Source: Microbacterium sp. XT11 (GTDB lineage: Bacteria > Actinomycetota > Actinomycetes > Actinomycetales > Microbacteriaceae). Taken from it: a DNA stretch of 64,000 bases. The translations under genes were made by a program, and so were the position numbers. The stretch is taken from the NCBI RefSeq assembly GCF_001513675.1, contig NZ_CP013859.1, positions 373,081-437,080 of the forward strand, written 5' to 3'. Below the pieces are notes generated by a model. It had not been told where the DNA came from. It ran no database searches and worked only from the letters and a program-made list of their open reading frames with translations. Each line of letters starts with the position of its first letter. Positions within the stretch are counted from its first letter, which is position 1. Below are positions 26,179-35,332 of the stretch, piece after piece.

Positions 26179-27182
26179 GGATCGTCGACCCCCTGATCAC
26201 GAGCCGCACCGGCAGGTGGTGAGTGCCTTCTCCGATGTCGATCCCATCGATCGCGTCGAACACCCGCAGCGCGGCCTGACGGCCCAGCTGCTGCAGGTTG
26301 GCGTCGATGCTCGTCAGCTCCGGCCGTGCGTTGGTCGCGAGCACCTCCCAGTTGTCGTACCCGATCACTGCCAGGTCGTCGGGTACGGAGCGGCCCAGAT
26401 CGCGCGCGGAATCCAGCACGCCGCGCGCGATCTGGTCGGAGCCGCAGAAGATCGCATCGATCTCCGGATGCCGCTGCAGCAGGAGCGCGCCTGCGTCTCG
26501 CCCCCAGTGCTCCGTCCACTCAGCCAGCATCGGCTCCCCCACGAAATCCAACCCGGCCTCGCCTGCCCGTGCGGGGGGAGTGCCCCGCCGGCCGCGCTAG
26601 TCGCGACGGCGGGTGACCGCGCGCTGCAGCAGCACGAAGACGAGCAGGATGCCGCCGGTGATGATGGTCGTCATCTCCGGCGGGATGCCGCCGTCGCGCG
26701 TGATGAGAACGGTCGGCATCCGCCTTGACCACGAGCATCGGCACGCTGAGCGACAGCCGCCGCAGGGCTGCCACCGACGACGACCGCGGAGCGATCACGC
26801 ACAGCGCGTCAACACCCTGCGTCGTGAGGTTGTCGACGGCATCCTGCGGCGTCATGGCGTCGCCCTCGTGCAGCGCGACGGCCGTGACGGAGTATCCAGA
26901 GGTGCGGGCCGCGACCTCGACGGCGCGCAGGATGCTGGTGGGCCCGAACGACACCGCGCTCTCGATGATGACGCCGATGCGTCGGGTGCGCTGCGTCGCG
27001 AGGGCGCGGGCGACGAGGTTCGGGCGGTAGTCGAGCTCCTCGATCGCCTCCAGCACGCGGCGCCGGGTGTCCGGTTTGATGTTCGGGTGATCGTTCAGCA
27101 CCCGGGAGACGGTCATGTGCGACACCCCGGCGAGGTCTGCCACATGGCGGATGCCGGGCTTCTCCGACCCGAGGCTGGCCAT
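26168..27182 (-). pseudogene. Mosaic LacI-family regulator remnant containing a sugar-permease tail
   Basis: Three pieces follow each other on the minus strand. From the ATG at 27182 to about 26720 there is an intact LacI N-terminus: HTH HVADLAGVSHMTVSRVLND and half the effector domain, ending near VPMLVVKADAD. The frame then becomes nonsense, while the +1 frame (26719 to the stop at 26597) reads MPTVLITRDGGIPPEMTTII and GGILLVFVLLQRAVTRRRD, the end of a ribose/arabinose-type ABC permease. After its stop there is a GCGGGG/CCCCGC hairpin (26571-26588). From about 26575 to 26168 the C-terminal part of a LacI protein resumes (EAGLDFVGEPMLAEW, then FCGSDQIARGVL). About 70 residues of the effector domain are missing. 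This is a relic of a deleted sugar-transport operon; function as a regulator is unlikely, though the N-terminal DNA-binding part might still be made. Confidence 0.85.
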
Positions 27183-27212
27183 GCGCACCTCCACCAGTCT
27201 CGCCCGGTGCGA

Positions 27213-27226
27213 TGTTACCGAGAACA
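27213..27226. promoter_or_regulatory. Possible LacI operator upstream of the pseudogene
   Basis: TGTTACCGAGAACA is a near-palindrome (TGTT/AACA arms) typical of LacI-family sugar operators, 31 bp upstream of the pseudogene ATG. It was probably the autoregulatory site of the intact gene. Confidence 0.45.
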
Positions 27227-27266
27227 CGGATGCGGACGCAATCGCCCTCGGCTGCACCCGAAACCC

Positions 27267-27327
27267 TTTCGAGTCGCATGAATGACCCTCTTATCGCCGA
27301 TTCGAGGTGCAATCATGCGACTCGAAA
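27267..27327. repeat. Palindromic repeat element, copy 4
   Basis: Arms TTTCGAGTCGCATGA (27267-27281) and exact complement (27313-27327) around a diverged loop; total 61 bp like copies 1 and 2. It lies between the 3' end of the alditol oxidase gene (27343) and the promoter of the LacI remnant, about 15 kb from the other three. Confidence 0.88.
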
Positions 27328-27342
27328 GCGGCACGGCGGCGC

Positions 27343-28620
27343 TCAGAGACCGAGGCGCTCCAGATAGTCGTTGACGAAACGGCGCTCGGGGTCGTGCTCC
27401 GCGGCGAGCGCGGCGAAGTCGGCCCAGCGCGGATAGCGCGCCCGCACCTCCGCGCCGTCGAGCGTGAACACCTTGCCCCAGTGCGGACGAGCGGATGCCG
27501 GCAGCGCGGCCTCGATCTCGGGCAGGAGCGCCCGGACCGCGGCCTCGTCGGGCTTCCACGTGAAGTGCAGGCCCACGGCATCCGTGCCGTAGGAGGAGCT
27601 CATCCACAGGTCGTCCGCGCGCACCGTGCGGATCTCGTTCACGAGCAGCAGCGGCGCGATGCGGTCGGCCAGGGAGCGGATGGCCTCGATCGCGGCGACG
27701 GCGTCCCCGCGCGGCACGAGGTACTCGCTCTGGATCTCCTCGCCCGCCGACGGCGTGAACTCGAGCTTGAAGTGCGGCAGCCGTTCGTACCAGGGAGCTG
27801 CCACGCCGCCCTGGTCGGTGCACGCCTCCGGGTCCACCCCGATGATCGGATGCCGCTTGCCGTCGGCCGCGACGGCCCCGAGGCGCGACATGACCTCCTC
27901 GCGGCGCTGCCGCTGCGCCCCGGCGTCCGCGCGCGTGGCGGGGACGCGCTGCTTGACCCAGATCTGGTCGGCGTGCGCGGTCTGCTGCCACCGCGAGAAG
28001 ATGCTCACGCTGGTGCCCACGCTCGTGACGGCGTCGAGATCGGCGAGGATCGCGTCCCACCCGGGGCTCTCGAACACGTGCTGCGCGACCTGGTACGTCG
28101 GTTCGACGTCGAGCGTCACGTCGAGCACGGCGCCCAGCGCGCCGAGGCTCACGACGGCGCCGTCGAAGCCCTCGTCCCCGCGCTGGAGCTGCACGAGTCC
28201 ACCGTCGGGCCCCAGGAGCGTGAGCGCGCGCACGGCGCCGGCGAGGGAGCGGATCTCGTCGCCCGAGCCGTGGGTCCCGGTCGCGACAGCGCCCGCGATC
28301 GAGATGTGCGGCAGCGAGGCGAGGTTCGCGAGAGCGAGCCCGTCGGCGTGGAGACGCGCGGCGATGTCGCCGTAGCGCAGGCCGCCGGCGACGCGCACGG
28401 CGTCGCGGCCGGCGTCGACCTCGTACGTCGCCGGCATCCGGTCGAGCGCGATGAGCACGCCCGCGGTGTCGGCGATGTCGTTGAAGCAGTGCCGGGTGCC
28501 GAGCATGCGCACGGATCCCGGCTCCGCGAACAGCTCGCGCAGCTCGTCGACGGATGCCGGATGCTCGACCCGCTGGGCCCGATAGGCGAGGTTGCCCGCC
28601 CAGTTGCGCTCGTTGCTCAT
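27343..28620 (-). CDS. FAD-linked alditol oxidase / D-arabinono-1,4-lactone oxidase-type enzyme
   Basis: 425 residues, matching the size of Streptomyces alditol oxidase (AldO), which oxidises xylitol or sorbitol at C1 with O2, giving an aldose and H2O2. The PCMH-type FAD domain has GTRHCFNDIA, where His44 aligns with the residue that covalently binds FAD in AldO, and LASLPHISIAGAVATGTHGSGD. C-terminal motifs SEYLVPR, NEIRTV, and ARPHWGKVFT match the same subfamily. Likely cytoplasmic, no signal. It stands alone beside a LacI remnant that follows it after repeat copy 4. Exact polyol is not fixed by sequence. Confidence 0.9.
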   Translation of the reverse strand: MSNERNWAGNLAYRAQRVEHPASVDELRELFAEPGSVRMLGTRHCFNDIADTAGVLIALDRMPATYEVDAGRDAVRVAGGLRYGDIAARLHADGLALANLASLPHISIAGAVATGTHGSGDEIRSLAGAVRALTLLGPDGGLVQLQRGDEGFDGAVVSLGALGAVLDVTLDVEPTYQVAQHVFESPGWDAILADLDAVTSVGTSVSIFSRWQQTAHADQIWVKQRVPATRADAGAQRQRREEVMSRLGAVAADGKRHPIIGVDPEACTDQGGVAAPWYERLPHFKLEFTPSAGEEIQSEYLVPRGDAVAAIEAIRSLADRIAPLLLVNEIRTVRADDLWMSSSYGTDAVGLHFTWKPDEAAVRALLPEIEAALPASARPHWGKVFTLDGAEVRARYPRWADFAALAAEHDPERRFVNDYLERLGL

Positions 28621-28748
28621 GGTGTCAGCGTAGCCATGCTTCTGCGTCGGCCTCGTGCGCGCAGGACGGTCGAGCGCCGGATCGCGAATGGCAGGTTCCC
28701 GTCTGAGCTTGTCCGAATCGCTCGGGTGCGCCTGGCTAGCCTGACAGC

Positions 28749-29351
28749 ATGCGCATCTCGGATTTCCCCGTTCCCGACACTGCGGCGGCGCGCGGCGCCC
28801 GCGAGCTGATGCACGAGTACCACTCCCCCGCGCTGGTCAACCACGTGCAGCGGTCGTGGCTGTGGGCGGAGGCGTTCGCCGTGGTCGAGGGGCGCGAGGG
28901 CGTCGACCACGAGCTCCTCTACGCCGCGGCCCTGCTGCACGACATCGGGCTGGCGCCGGCGTTCGACAACCACCTGCTCGGATACGAGGAGGCCGGCGGG
29001 CACGTCGGCGAGGCGATGGCGGCCGGCGCCGGCTGGCCACGCGAACGCCGTGTGCGCATCAACGAGGTCATCGTGCGGCACAACTGCCCCGAGGTCGACC
29101 CGGGGTTCGACCTCGAGGGGTATCTGCTCGAGACGGCCACGGGTCTCGACATCTCGGGTCGCCGCGCGGAGGACATCCCGCTCGAGTTCCGGCGCGAGGT
29201 GCTGGCGGCCCACCCCCGCCTCGCTCTCGCGGAGGAGTTCGGCACAGGCGTCAGCGAGCAGGCCGAGCGCAAGCCGCACAGTCATGCACGCCGCCTGCTC
29301 GACGGCGGCCTCACCGCAAAGCTGGCGGACAACCCGCTCGAGAGGCTCTGA
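28749..29351 (+). CDS. HD-domain metal-dependent phosphohydrolase family protein (cyanamide hydratase-like)
   Basis: 200 residues. The HD signature ALLHDIGL (His64-Asp65) and an upstream ligand in NHVQRSWLWAEAF (His32) match cyanamide hydratase-like HD proteins, whose first metal ligand precedes an RSW motif. VRHNCPEVDPGFDLEGYLLETATGLDISGRR is the remaining core. In that family the reaction is hydration of cyanamide or of small nitriles, but many bacterial relatives have no assigned substrate, so the function here is open. It has a TAGCCT -10-like box 12 nt before the ATG. It is convergent with the arabinanase gene. Confidence 0.8.
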   Translation: MRISDFPVPDTAAARGARELMHEYHSPALVNHVQRSWLWAEAFAVVEGREGVDHELLYAAALLHDIGLAPAFDNHLLGYEEAGGHVGEAMAAGAGWPRERRVRINEVIVRHNCPEVDPGFDLEGYLLETATGLDISGRRAEDIPLEFRREVLAAHPRLALAEEFGTGVSEQAERKPHSHARRLLDGGLTAKLADNPLERL

Positions 29352-29386
29352 CGGGCTGATCCGAGAGCCGACGTCGGGCCGTGCAC

Positions 29387-29440
29387 GCTCACCAGTGCAC
29401 ACACGCTCACCAGTGCCCACACGCTCACCAGTGCACAGTC
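29387..29440. repeat. 18-bp tandem repeat, three copies, covering a stop codon
   Basis: Three near-identical units (GCTCACCAGTGCACACAC; second has one change, third three) at 29387, 29405 and 29423. The last unit includes the stop codon of the GH43 gene, so each unit recreates a CACTGGTGA on the coding strand: a triplicated gene end. Similar duplication occurs at the GH2 gene end (48741-48784). Confidence 0.8.
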
Positions 29441-30399
29441 GGCCAGCCGTCGGCATCCCACGTGATCGGCAGAAGCGCGAGCTGGAAGGCTCCGCCCAGC
29501 TCCGCGTCGTAGTAGTGCACGGCGAGCGTGTCGCCGAACACGAACTGCCCACCCGGACCGATCCGGGCTCCCTCGCCGGCGAGGACCGGCGTCCCGCCGT
29601 CTTCGAGCAGCGGCACCCCGTCGCGGTCCAGGTACGGCCCCTGCGGCGCGTCCGCTCGCCCGACCGCGACGTTGTAGGTGCTCTTCACGCCCTGGCAGCA
29701 CGAGTCGCGCGACACGAACAGGAAGTAGTCGCCGTCGTGCTCGACGATGTAGGGCGCCTCGATCGCGTTCGGCGGGGTCCTGCGATCGGCGAGCCGCAGC
29801 GGCTCCGCGTCGTCCGCCCGCTTGCCGCTCGGCCACTCCAGCTCGACCATGCGGATGCCGCTCCAGAACGAGCCGAACGCCATCCATGGCGTCCCCTCGG
29901 CGTCCTCGACGATCCCCGCGTCGATCGCGTTGAAGTCGTCCCCGGCATCCGACTCCATGACCACGCCCTGGTCGACCCACTCGTAGTCGGGGTCGTCGGG
30001 GGCGAGCGTCACGTTGGTGGCGAGGGCGATGACCGACGTGTTCTTCCCGAACACGGATGCCGAGTAGTACAGGTACCACGTGCCGTCGTGCTCGACGAGC
30101 TCGGGAGCCCACAGGTTGTCGACGCCGCGGAGCCGTTCGCCGATCCACTCCGGCTTGTCGTCCCACACCTCTCCCCGGTAGCGCCAGTCGACGCCGTCGC
30201 GCGAGGAGCGGATCTGCACGTTGCCGTCGGACACGGTGCCGTTGCCGGTCGAGTAGACGTACCAGACGCCGTCTTCCTGGACGAGCGCCGGGTCGTGAGT
30301 GGCGAGGTCGCCGCTCACGTCCCGTGCACCGCCCGCGCTGCATCCTGAGACGACGAGTGCCGCCGCCAGGACGGCGACGGCACTCAGACGGCGCATCAT
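29425..30399 (-). CDS. GH43 endo-1,5-alpha-L-arabinanase-like lipoprotein
   Basis: 324 residues. Lipobox VVSGC with Cys20 and no further membrane segments, so it is anchored outside the membrane. The GH43 acid triad is visible: THDPAL (Asp36, base), NAIDAGIV (Asp near 157) and NAIEAPYI (Glu near 214, acid), with DNLWAPELVEHDGTWYLYYSAS and SRDSCCQGVKSTYNVAVGR, the pattern of arabinanases. It should cut arabinan backbones for import by the neighbouring transporter. The start ATG pair at 30394-30399 overlaps the GH51 stop (TGATG), so the two are coupled. Its 3' end is triplicated. Confidence 0.92.
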   Translation of the reverse strand: MMRRLSAVAVLAAALVVSGCSAGGARDVSGDLATHDPALVQEDGVWYVYSTGNGTVSDGNVQIRSSRDGVDWRYRGEVWDDKPEWIGERLRGVDNLWAPELVEHDGTWYLYYSASVFGKNTSVIALATNVTLAPDDPDYEWVDQGVVMESDAGDDFNAIDAGIVEDAEGTPWMAFGSFWSGIRMVELEWPSGKRADDAEPLRLADRRTPPNAIEAPYIVEHDGDYFLFVSRDSCCQGVKSTYNVAVGRADAPQGPYLDRDGVPLLEDGGTPVLAGEGARIGPGGQFVFGDTLAVHYYDAELGGAFQLALLPITWDADGWPTVHW

Positions 30400-31910
30400 C
30401 AGCCCAGCGCGATCGCGGACCAGGAGACGGGCGGCAGCGTGACGGTCAGCTCGCCGCCCTCGATCCGCACCGTGTCGTTGCCGTGCACCGTGACGCGCTC
30501 GGGCTGCTCGAGCGTGTTCTTGGCGTACACGTCGTCATCGCTGAGGGTGTGGGCCTCGAGCACCGACACGTCGCCGAGGCCGGCGATGTCCACCGTCACC
30601 GTGATGGCCTCCGTCGTGCTGCGGTTCACGAGGAAGACCGCAGAGCGCCCCGCTTCGGCGTCGTGGGTCGCCACGGCGTCGACGAGGGGCACCTCGCCGT
30701 ACAGCGCGGTCTCATAGGTCGGCGCGTCGAGCTTGAGCTCGAGGGCGTCGCCCTGCGCGAGCCGCGAGGTGATCGAGAACGGGTAGAACGTCGTCTGCCG
30801 CCACGCCGGCCCGCCGGGCTCGGTCATGATGGGCGCGATCACGTTGACCAGCTGCGCGAGCGACGCGCTCGTGACCCGGTCGGCGTGCTTGATGAGCGAG
30901 ATCATGAGGTTGCCGAACACGACCGCGTCGACGACCGAGTACACGTCCTCCAGCAGGCGCGGAGCGACGGGCCAGTTGTCGATGCCCTCGATCTTGTCGA
31001 CGCCGTGGAACCGGTCGATGTACCAGACGTTCCACTCGTCGAAGGAGATGTCGATCTTCTTCGTGCTCCCGCGCACCGCGCCGACGTGGTCGGCGGTGGC
31101 GATCACCGTCTCGATGAAGTGGTCCATGTCGACGGCCGAGGCGAGGAACGAACCGATGTCGCCGCCCTTCTCCTCGTAGTAGGCGTGGCACGAGATGTAG
31201 TCGACGTCGTCGTACGTGTGGCTGAGGACGACACGCTCCCACTCGCCGAAGGTCGGCATGTGCGCGCTCGACGAGCCGCAGACGACGAGTTTCACGTCGG
31301 GGTCCAGCTGGCGCATGCCCTTGGCCGTCTGCGAGGCGATCTTGCCGTAGTCGTCGGCGGAGCGGTGGCCGAGCTGCCACGGACCGTCCATCTCATTGCC
31401 CAGGCACCACATCTCGACCGCGAACGGCTCGTCCCGGCCGTTCTTGCGGCGCAGCTCGCTCAGCGTCGTGCCGCCGCGGATGTTCGAGTACTCGAGGAGG
31501 TCGAGCGCCTCGAGCGTGCCGCGCGTGCCGAGGTTCACCGCCATCATGAGGTCGCTGCCGACCTTCTCGAGCCAGGAGGCGAACTCGTGCAGCCCGACCT
31601 CATTGGTCTCGGTCGAGTGCCACGCCAGGTCGAGGCGGCGCGGGCGCTGCTCGCGCGGGCCGACGGAGTCCTCCCAGCGGAAGCCCGACACGAAGTTGCC
31701 ACCGGGGTAGCGGATCGTGGAGACTCCGAGCTCGCGGACGAGCTCGATGACGTCCTGCCGGAAGCCCTCGGCATCCGCCGTCGGGTGGCCCGGTTCGTAG
31801 ATGCCGTCGTAGACGTGGCGGCCGAGGTGCTCGACGAAGCCGCCGAACAGGCGACGCTGGATGCGCCCGGCGACGAAGTGCGGGTCGATGGTCAGACGTG
31901 CGGTGGGCAT
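30399..31910 (-). CDS. abfA: GH51 alpha-L-arabinofuranosidase
   Basis: 503 residues, the usual GH51 length. No signal peptide, so it acts in the cytoplasm on imported arabino-oligosaccharides. Start IDPHFVAGRIQRRLFGGFVEHLGRHVYDGIYEPGH is family-typical; acid/base is in WCLGNEMDGPW (Glu near 173) and nucleophile in SFDEWNVWY (Glu near 291). It removes terminal arabinofuranose, giving L-arabinose for the araBAD operon. ATG at 31910. It lies 50 bp downstream of the transporter permease, in one operon with it. Confidence 0.96.
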   Translation of the reverse strand: MPTARLTIDPHFVAGRIQRRLFGGFVEHLGRHVYDGIYEPGHPTADAEGFRQDVIELVRELGVSTIRYPGGNFVSGFRWEDSVGPREQRPRRLDLAWHSTETNEVGLHEFASWLEKVGSDLMMAVNLGTRGTLEALDLLEYSNIRGGTTLSELRRKNGRDEPFAVEMWCLGNEMDGPWQLGHRSADDYGKIASQTAKGMRQLDPDVKLVVCGSSSAHMPTFGEWERVVLSHTYDDVDYISCHAYYEEKGGDIGSFLASAVDMDHFIETVIATADHVGAVRGSTKKIDISFDEWNVWYIDRFHGVDKIEGIDNWPVAPRLLEDVYSVVDAVVFGNLMISLIKHADRVTSASLAQLVNVIAPIMTEPGGPAWRQTTFYPFSITSRLAQGDALELKLDAPTYETALYGEVPLVDAVATHDAEAGRSAVFLVNRSTTEAITVTVDIAGLGDVSVLEAHTLSDDDVYAKNTLEQPERVTVHGNDTVRIEGGELTVTLPPVSWSAIALG

Positions 31911-31960
31911 GCGGTTGCTTTCTTTCGTGGTACGGAGATCGGAGGATGAGGAGGAGTCGT

Positions 31961-32911
31961 TCACTTGACGCTGCCGAGCGTCAGCCCGCCCTGCCAGTAG
32001 CGCTGGAGGAGCAGGAACGACAACAGCAGTGGGAGCACCGAGATGAACGCGCCCGAGGTGATGAGGTTCCACACCTGCTCGCCGCCGGCACCGGCGTTCG
32101 ACAGGGCCAGCCAGCGGTTCAGCCCGACGGTGACCGGCAGCGTCTCGGGGTTGGTGAGCATCGCCAGCGGCAGGAAGAAGTTGTTCCAGGTGCCCACGAC
32201 GCTCAGCAGCAGTACGGTGACGATCGCCGGGCGCAGCAACGGGACGACGATCGTGGCGAAGGTGCGCCACTCGCCGGCGCCGTCGATGCGCGCCGCCTCG
32301 AGCAGCTCGTCCGGCACCGAGTCCTGCGTGTACACGCGCATCAGGTACACGCCGAACGGGTTCAACAGCGACGGGAGGATGACCGCCCAGCCCGTGTTGA
32401 TGAGCCCGTACTCGCTGAGCAGCATGAACTGCGGGATGACGAGGGCGGTGAGCGGCACCATGACCGATCCGAGGATCATGCCGAACACGAAGCCTCGCCC
32501 ACGGAAGGCGTACTTGGCGAAGCCGTAGCCGGCGAGCACCGCGACGACGGTCGCACCGATCCCCGACACGAAGGCGTAGAGGAACGAGTTGCCGAGCCAG
32601 CGCCAGTAGATGCCGCCCTGGTGCTCGAAGAGGCCGGCGATGTTCACGAAGAACTGACCGGGGTCGTCGAACCAGAACGCGCCGCTGCCGAAGAGTCCGC
32701 CGGTGCTCTTGGTCGCCGCGACGAACAGCCACCAGATCGGGATGACGAAGTACAGCGCCAGGATGAGGAGGAGCACATGGGAGCCGATGCGCCGGCCGCC
32801 CTGCGCGGTGCCCCTGGGCGGTCGACGGCGTGAGCGCCCGCCGCCTGTGACGATGAGCCGGGTGCTGTCGCTCGTGGGCTCGGCCGGCCGGGATGCGGTG
32901 GGAATGGCCAT
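31961..32911 (-). CDS. CUT1 ABC transporter permease (MalG type), arabinoside operon
   Basis: 316 residues. A long basic N-terminus (about 50) precedes six membrane helices. The EAA loop is ELLEAARIDGAGEWRTFATIVVPLLRP, and the protein ends with LLQRYWQGGLTLGSVK, the MalG C-terminal motif. Overlaps the MalF-type gene by one base (TGATG). No ATPase gene is in the operon. Confidence 0.95.
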   Translation of the reverse strand: MAIPTASRPAEPTSDSTRLIVTGGGRSRRRPPRGTAQGGRRIGSHVLLLILALYFVIPIWWLFVAATKSTGGLFGSGAFWFDDPGQFFVNIAGLFEHQGGIYWRWLGNSFLYAFVSGIGATVVAVLAGYGFAKYAFRGRGFVFGMILGSVMVPLTALVIPQFMLLSEYGLINTGWAVILPSLLNPFGVYLMRVYTQDSVPDELLEAARIDGAGEWRTFATIVVPLLRPAIVTVLLLSVVGTWNNFFLPLAMLTNPETLPVTVGLNRWLALSNAGAGGEQVWNLITSGAFISVLPLLLSFLLLQRYWQGGLTLGSVK

Positions 32912-33843
32912 CACTTCAGTCCATTCTGCTTGCGTGTGAGGAAGAGGAAGCCGAAGGAGCCGACGAAGACGACGAGCGCCAGCGAGAACGCGATCGTGGA
33001 GGCGTAGTTGAACTGGCTGTAGCTGAACGCGAGCGCGAAGGCGTACATGTTGGGCGTGTAGTCGGCAGGCAGGGCGCCCGACGCGATCGAGCGCAGCACG
33101 GTCGGCTCGGTGAAGAACTGCAGGGTGCCGATCAGCGCGAACGTGATCACCATCACCATCGACGACGAGATCATCGGAACCTTGATCCGCGTGGCGATCT
33201 GCCATCCGTTCGCGCCGTCGATCCGGGCAGCTTCGTAGATCGCCGGATCGATCGAGCGCAGCGCGGCGTAGATGACGATCATGTAGTAGCCGGACCACTG
33301 CCACGTGACCACGTTCACGAGACTGAAGAAGATCGAGTCGCTCGACAGGAAGTTGGGCGCGTCGAGACCGAACAGACCGAAGATCGTGCCGGCCGGTCCG
33401 AAGCGCGGGCTGTAGAGGAAGCTCCACATCAACGCGCCGATGACGACCGGGATGGCGTAGGGCGCGAAGATGAGCAGGCGCGAGAGCTTCGACAGCCACG
33501 TCGCCAGGTTGTCGAGCAGCAGCGCTGCGACGAGAGCCACGAGCAGCTGGGCGGGGATCATGACGACGGCGTACAGCACGACGCGTCCAATTCCCCCGAG
33601 GAACAGCGGATCCGTGAACGCCTTGATGTAGTTGTCGATGCCGACGAACTTCGTCCCGGTGGCGAGCGTGGAGCTGAACAGGCTCATCCCGAACGCGTAG
33701 ATCAGGGGGAAGATCAGGAAGGCCGCGAACACGACGAGGAACGGCGCGACGAACAGCCAGCCGACGCGCTGACGGCGGACGATGCCGCTCGCGCGACGTC
33801 GCTGCGGCCTCGCGGGCGAGGCGCTGAGTGCCTGAGTGGTCAT
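32911..33843 (-). CDS. CUT1 ABC transporter permease (MalF type), arabinoside operon
   Basis: 310 residues, six helices, with the EAA loop AIYEAARIDGANGWQIATRIKVPMISS. ATG at 33843 is preceded by GGAGA at 5 nt; the frame is open 18 codons further upstream but without a better site. The stop overlaps the MalG start by one base. Membrane half of the arabino-oligosaccharide importer. Confidence 0.95.
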   Translation of the reverse strand: MTTQALSASPARPQRRRASGIVRRQRVGWLFVAPFLVVFAAFLIFPLIYAFGMSLFSSTLATGTKFVGIDNYIKAFTDPLFLGGIGRVVLYAVVMIPAQLLVALVAALLLDNLATWLSKLSRLLIFAPYAIPVVIGALMWSFLYSPRFGPAGTIFGLFGLDAPNFLSSDSIFFSLVNVVTWQWSGYYMIVIYAALRSIDPAIYEAARIDGANGWQIATRIKVPMISSSMVMVITFALIGTLQFFTEPTVLRSIASGALPADYTPNMYAFALAFSYSQFNYASTIAFSLALVVFVGSFGFLFLTRKQNGLK

Positions 33844-33893
33844 GAGATCTCCATGAGGATGGGTGGGCCGGCCCGGAGGCCGGCCCACCGCGG

Positions 33894-35234
33894 TCACTTG
33901 AGTTCGAAGCCTTGCTCGGTGGCGTACTTCTCGAGCGAGCTCTGCAGATCGTCGAGGGCGGTCGACGGATCCTTGCTCTTGTCGACGACCACCGCTGTGA
34001 CCTCCTCCTGGAGCTGGTCGTAGGCGTAGTTCTGGAACGGGCTGAAGGTGAACCCGGTGTAGCCGGCGGCGGCCTGGAGGAACACATCCTTGTTGATCTG
34101 CTGGCCACCGAAGAACGGGTACTCCAGGTCACGGAAGTAGTCGGACTCCAGGATCGGCTTCCACAGCGGGAAGAGCGCGGCCTTCTCGATGCCGATCTTC
34201 CACGCCTCCTCCGTGCCGAAGATCTCCTTCGCCACGACGGCCGCGGCCTCCTTGTCCTTCGCCTGCTCGGTCACGGCGAAGGTGGAGCCGCCCCAGTTCA
34301 CCTGGACGAGGTTGGCCGCGTCCCACTGCGGGAGCGGAGCCGCGCGCCAGACGGCGCCTTCCTGAGCGCCCTCGAGTCCCTGCAGGTAGCCGGGGCCCCA
34401 GGCCGCGGCGAGGTAGATGGCGTACGTGCCGTCGACCAGCTTGGTGTTGTAGTCGGCGGTGAAGGCCTCGTCGACCGCGACCGCGCCGCTGTCGGTCAGC
34501 CCCTGCCAGAAGCTCAGCACGTCCTTCGAGGCCTGGTCGTTGACGTCGATGCCGATCTCGAGCGGGTTCGCGCTGTCGTACTCGAAGGGCGTGGAGCCGG
34601 CCTGCGCGAAGAGCGCCTGCGTGAACGCGCGGCCGTTCGGCGGGAAGTTCGCCAGGACACCCGGAGCGCCTGCGTCCTTCAGCTTCTGCGCGGCTGCGGC
34701 GAACTCGTCCCACGTGGTGGGCGCCGCGATGCCGTACTCGTCGAGGATGTCCTGGCGGTAGAGCATCCCCATCGGGCCGCCGTCGACCGGGATGGCGTAG
34801 ACGGCGTCGCCCGAGGAGACGTCCTTCCAGGCGCCCTCGGTGTAGTCGTCCTTGACCTCGTCGGCACCGTACTCGGACAGATCGACGAGTGCGTCGCGGA
34901 TCGCGAAGCTGGAGAGCACCTCGGCCTCGAGCATGATCACGTCGGGGGCCCCGGAGCCGGACTCGATCGAGGTCGAGAACTTGGTGTACTCGTCGTTGCC
35001 CTGGCCCGCGTTGGTCCAGCAGATCTGCACGTCGTCGTGGTTCTCGTTGAACAGATCGACGACCTCCTCGAAGGCCGGGTACCAGGCCCACACGCTGACC
35101 TGCGTCGCGTCCTTGTTCACGATCTTGTTCGTGCAGGAGTCGCCGCCACCGGCCTGCGCCCCGCCTGAGCAGCCGGTCAATGCGACGGCCGCGACGGCGA
35201 TGGCACCAGATGCGGCAAGGATCTTCCTCTTCAT
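33894..35234 (-). CDS. Sugar-binding lipoprotein of CUT1 transporter (SBP_bac_1), arabinoside operon
   Basis: 446 residues. Signal MKRKILAASGAIAVAAVALT with lipobox LTGC and Cys22. The body has the SBP_bac_1 pattern QVSVWAWYPAFEEVVDLFNENHDDV and later FWQGLTDSG, and the terminal helix LDDLQSSLEKYATEQGF. It binds arabino-oligosaccharides on the cell surface, inferred from the two arabinan enzymes in the operon. ATG 35234 begins the signal peptide. Its promoter carries two LacI sites (35333-35360). First gene of the SBP-MalF-MalG-abfA-arabinanase operon. Confidence 0.94.
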   Translation of the reverse strand: MKRKILAASGAIAVAAVALTGCSGGAQAGGGDSCTNKIVNKDATQVSVWAWYPAFEEVVDLFNENHDDVQICWTNAGQGNDEYTKFSTSIESGSGAPDVIMLEAEVLSSFAIRDALVDLSEYGADEVKDDYTEGAWKDVSSGDAVYAIPVDGGPMGMLYRQDILDEYGIAAPTTWDEFAAAAQKLKDAGAPGVLANFPPNGRAFTQALFAQAGSTPFEYDSANPLEIGIDVNDQASKDVLSFWQGLTDSGAVAVDEAFTADYNTKLVDGTYAIYLAAAWGPGYLQGLEGAQEGAVWRAAPLPQWDAANLVQVNWGGSTFAVTEQAKDKEAAAVVAKEIFGTEEAWKIGIEKAALFPLWKPILESDYFRDLEYPFFGGQQINKDVFLQAAAGYTGFTFSPFQNYAYDQLQEEVTAVVVDKSKDPSTALDDLQSSLEKYATEQGFELK

Positions 35235-35332
35235 GCGCTGTGTTCCTCTCGGTGTACGGGACACCCTTGTCTCGGGAAAAGAGGGCTTCGAGCCACGCTT
35301 GCGCCGGGTGGCACCTCGTCGGGCCCAAGTCT

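Noticed and set aside
26520..27257. Calling the 245-residue frame a complete LacI regulator
   Set aside because: Only its first ~180 residues are LacI; the rest is a wrong-frame translation of a permease tail. It was called a mosaic pseudogene instead.
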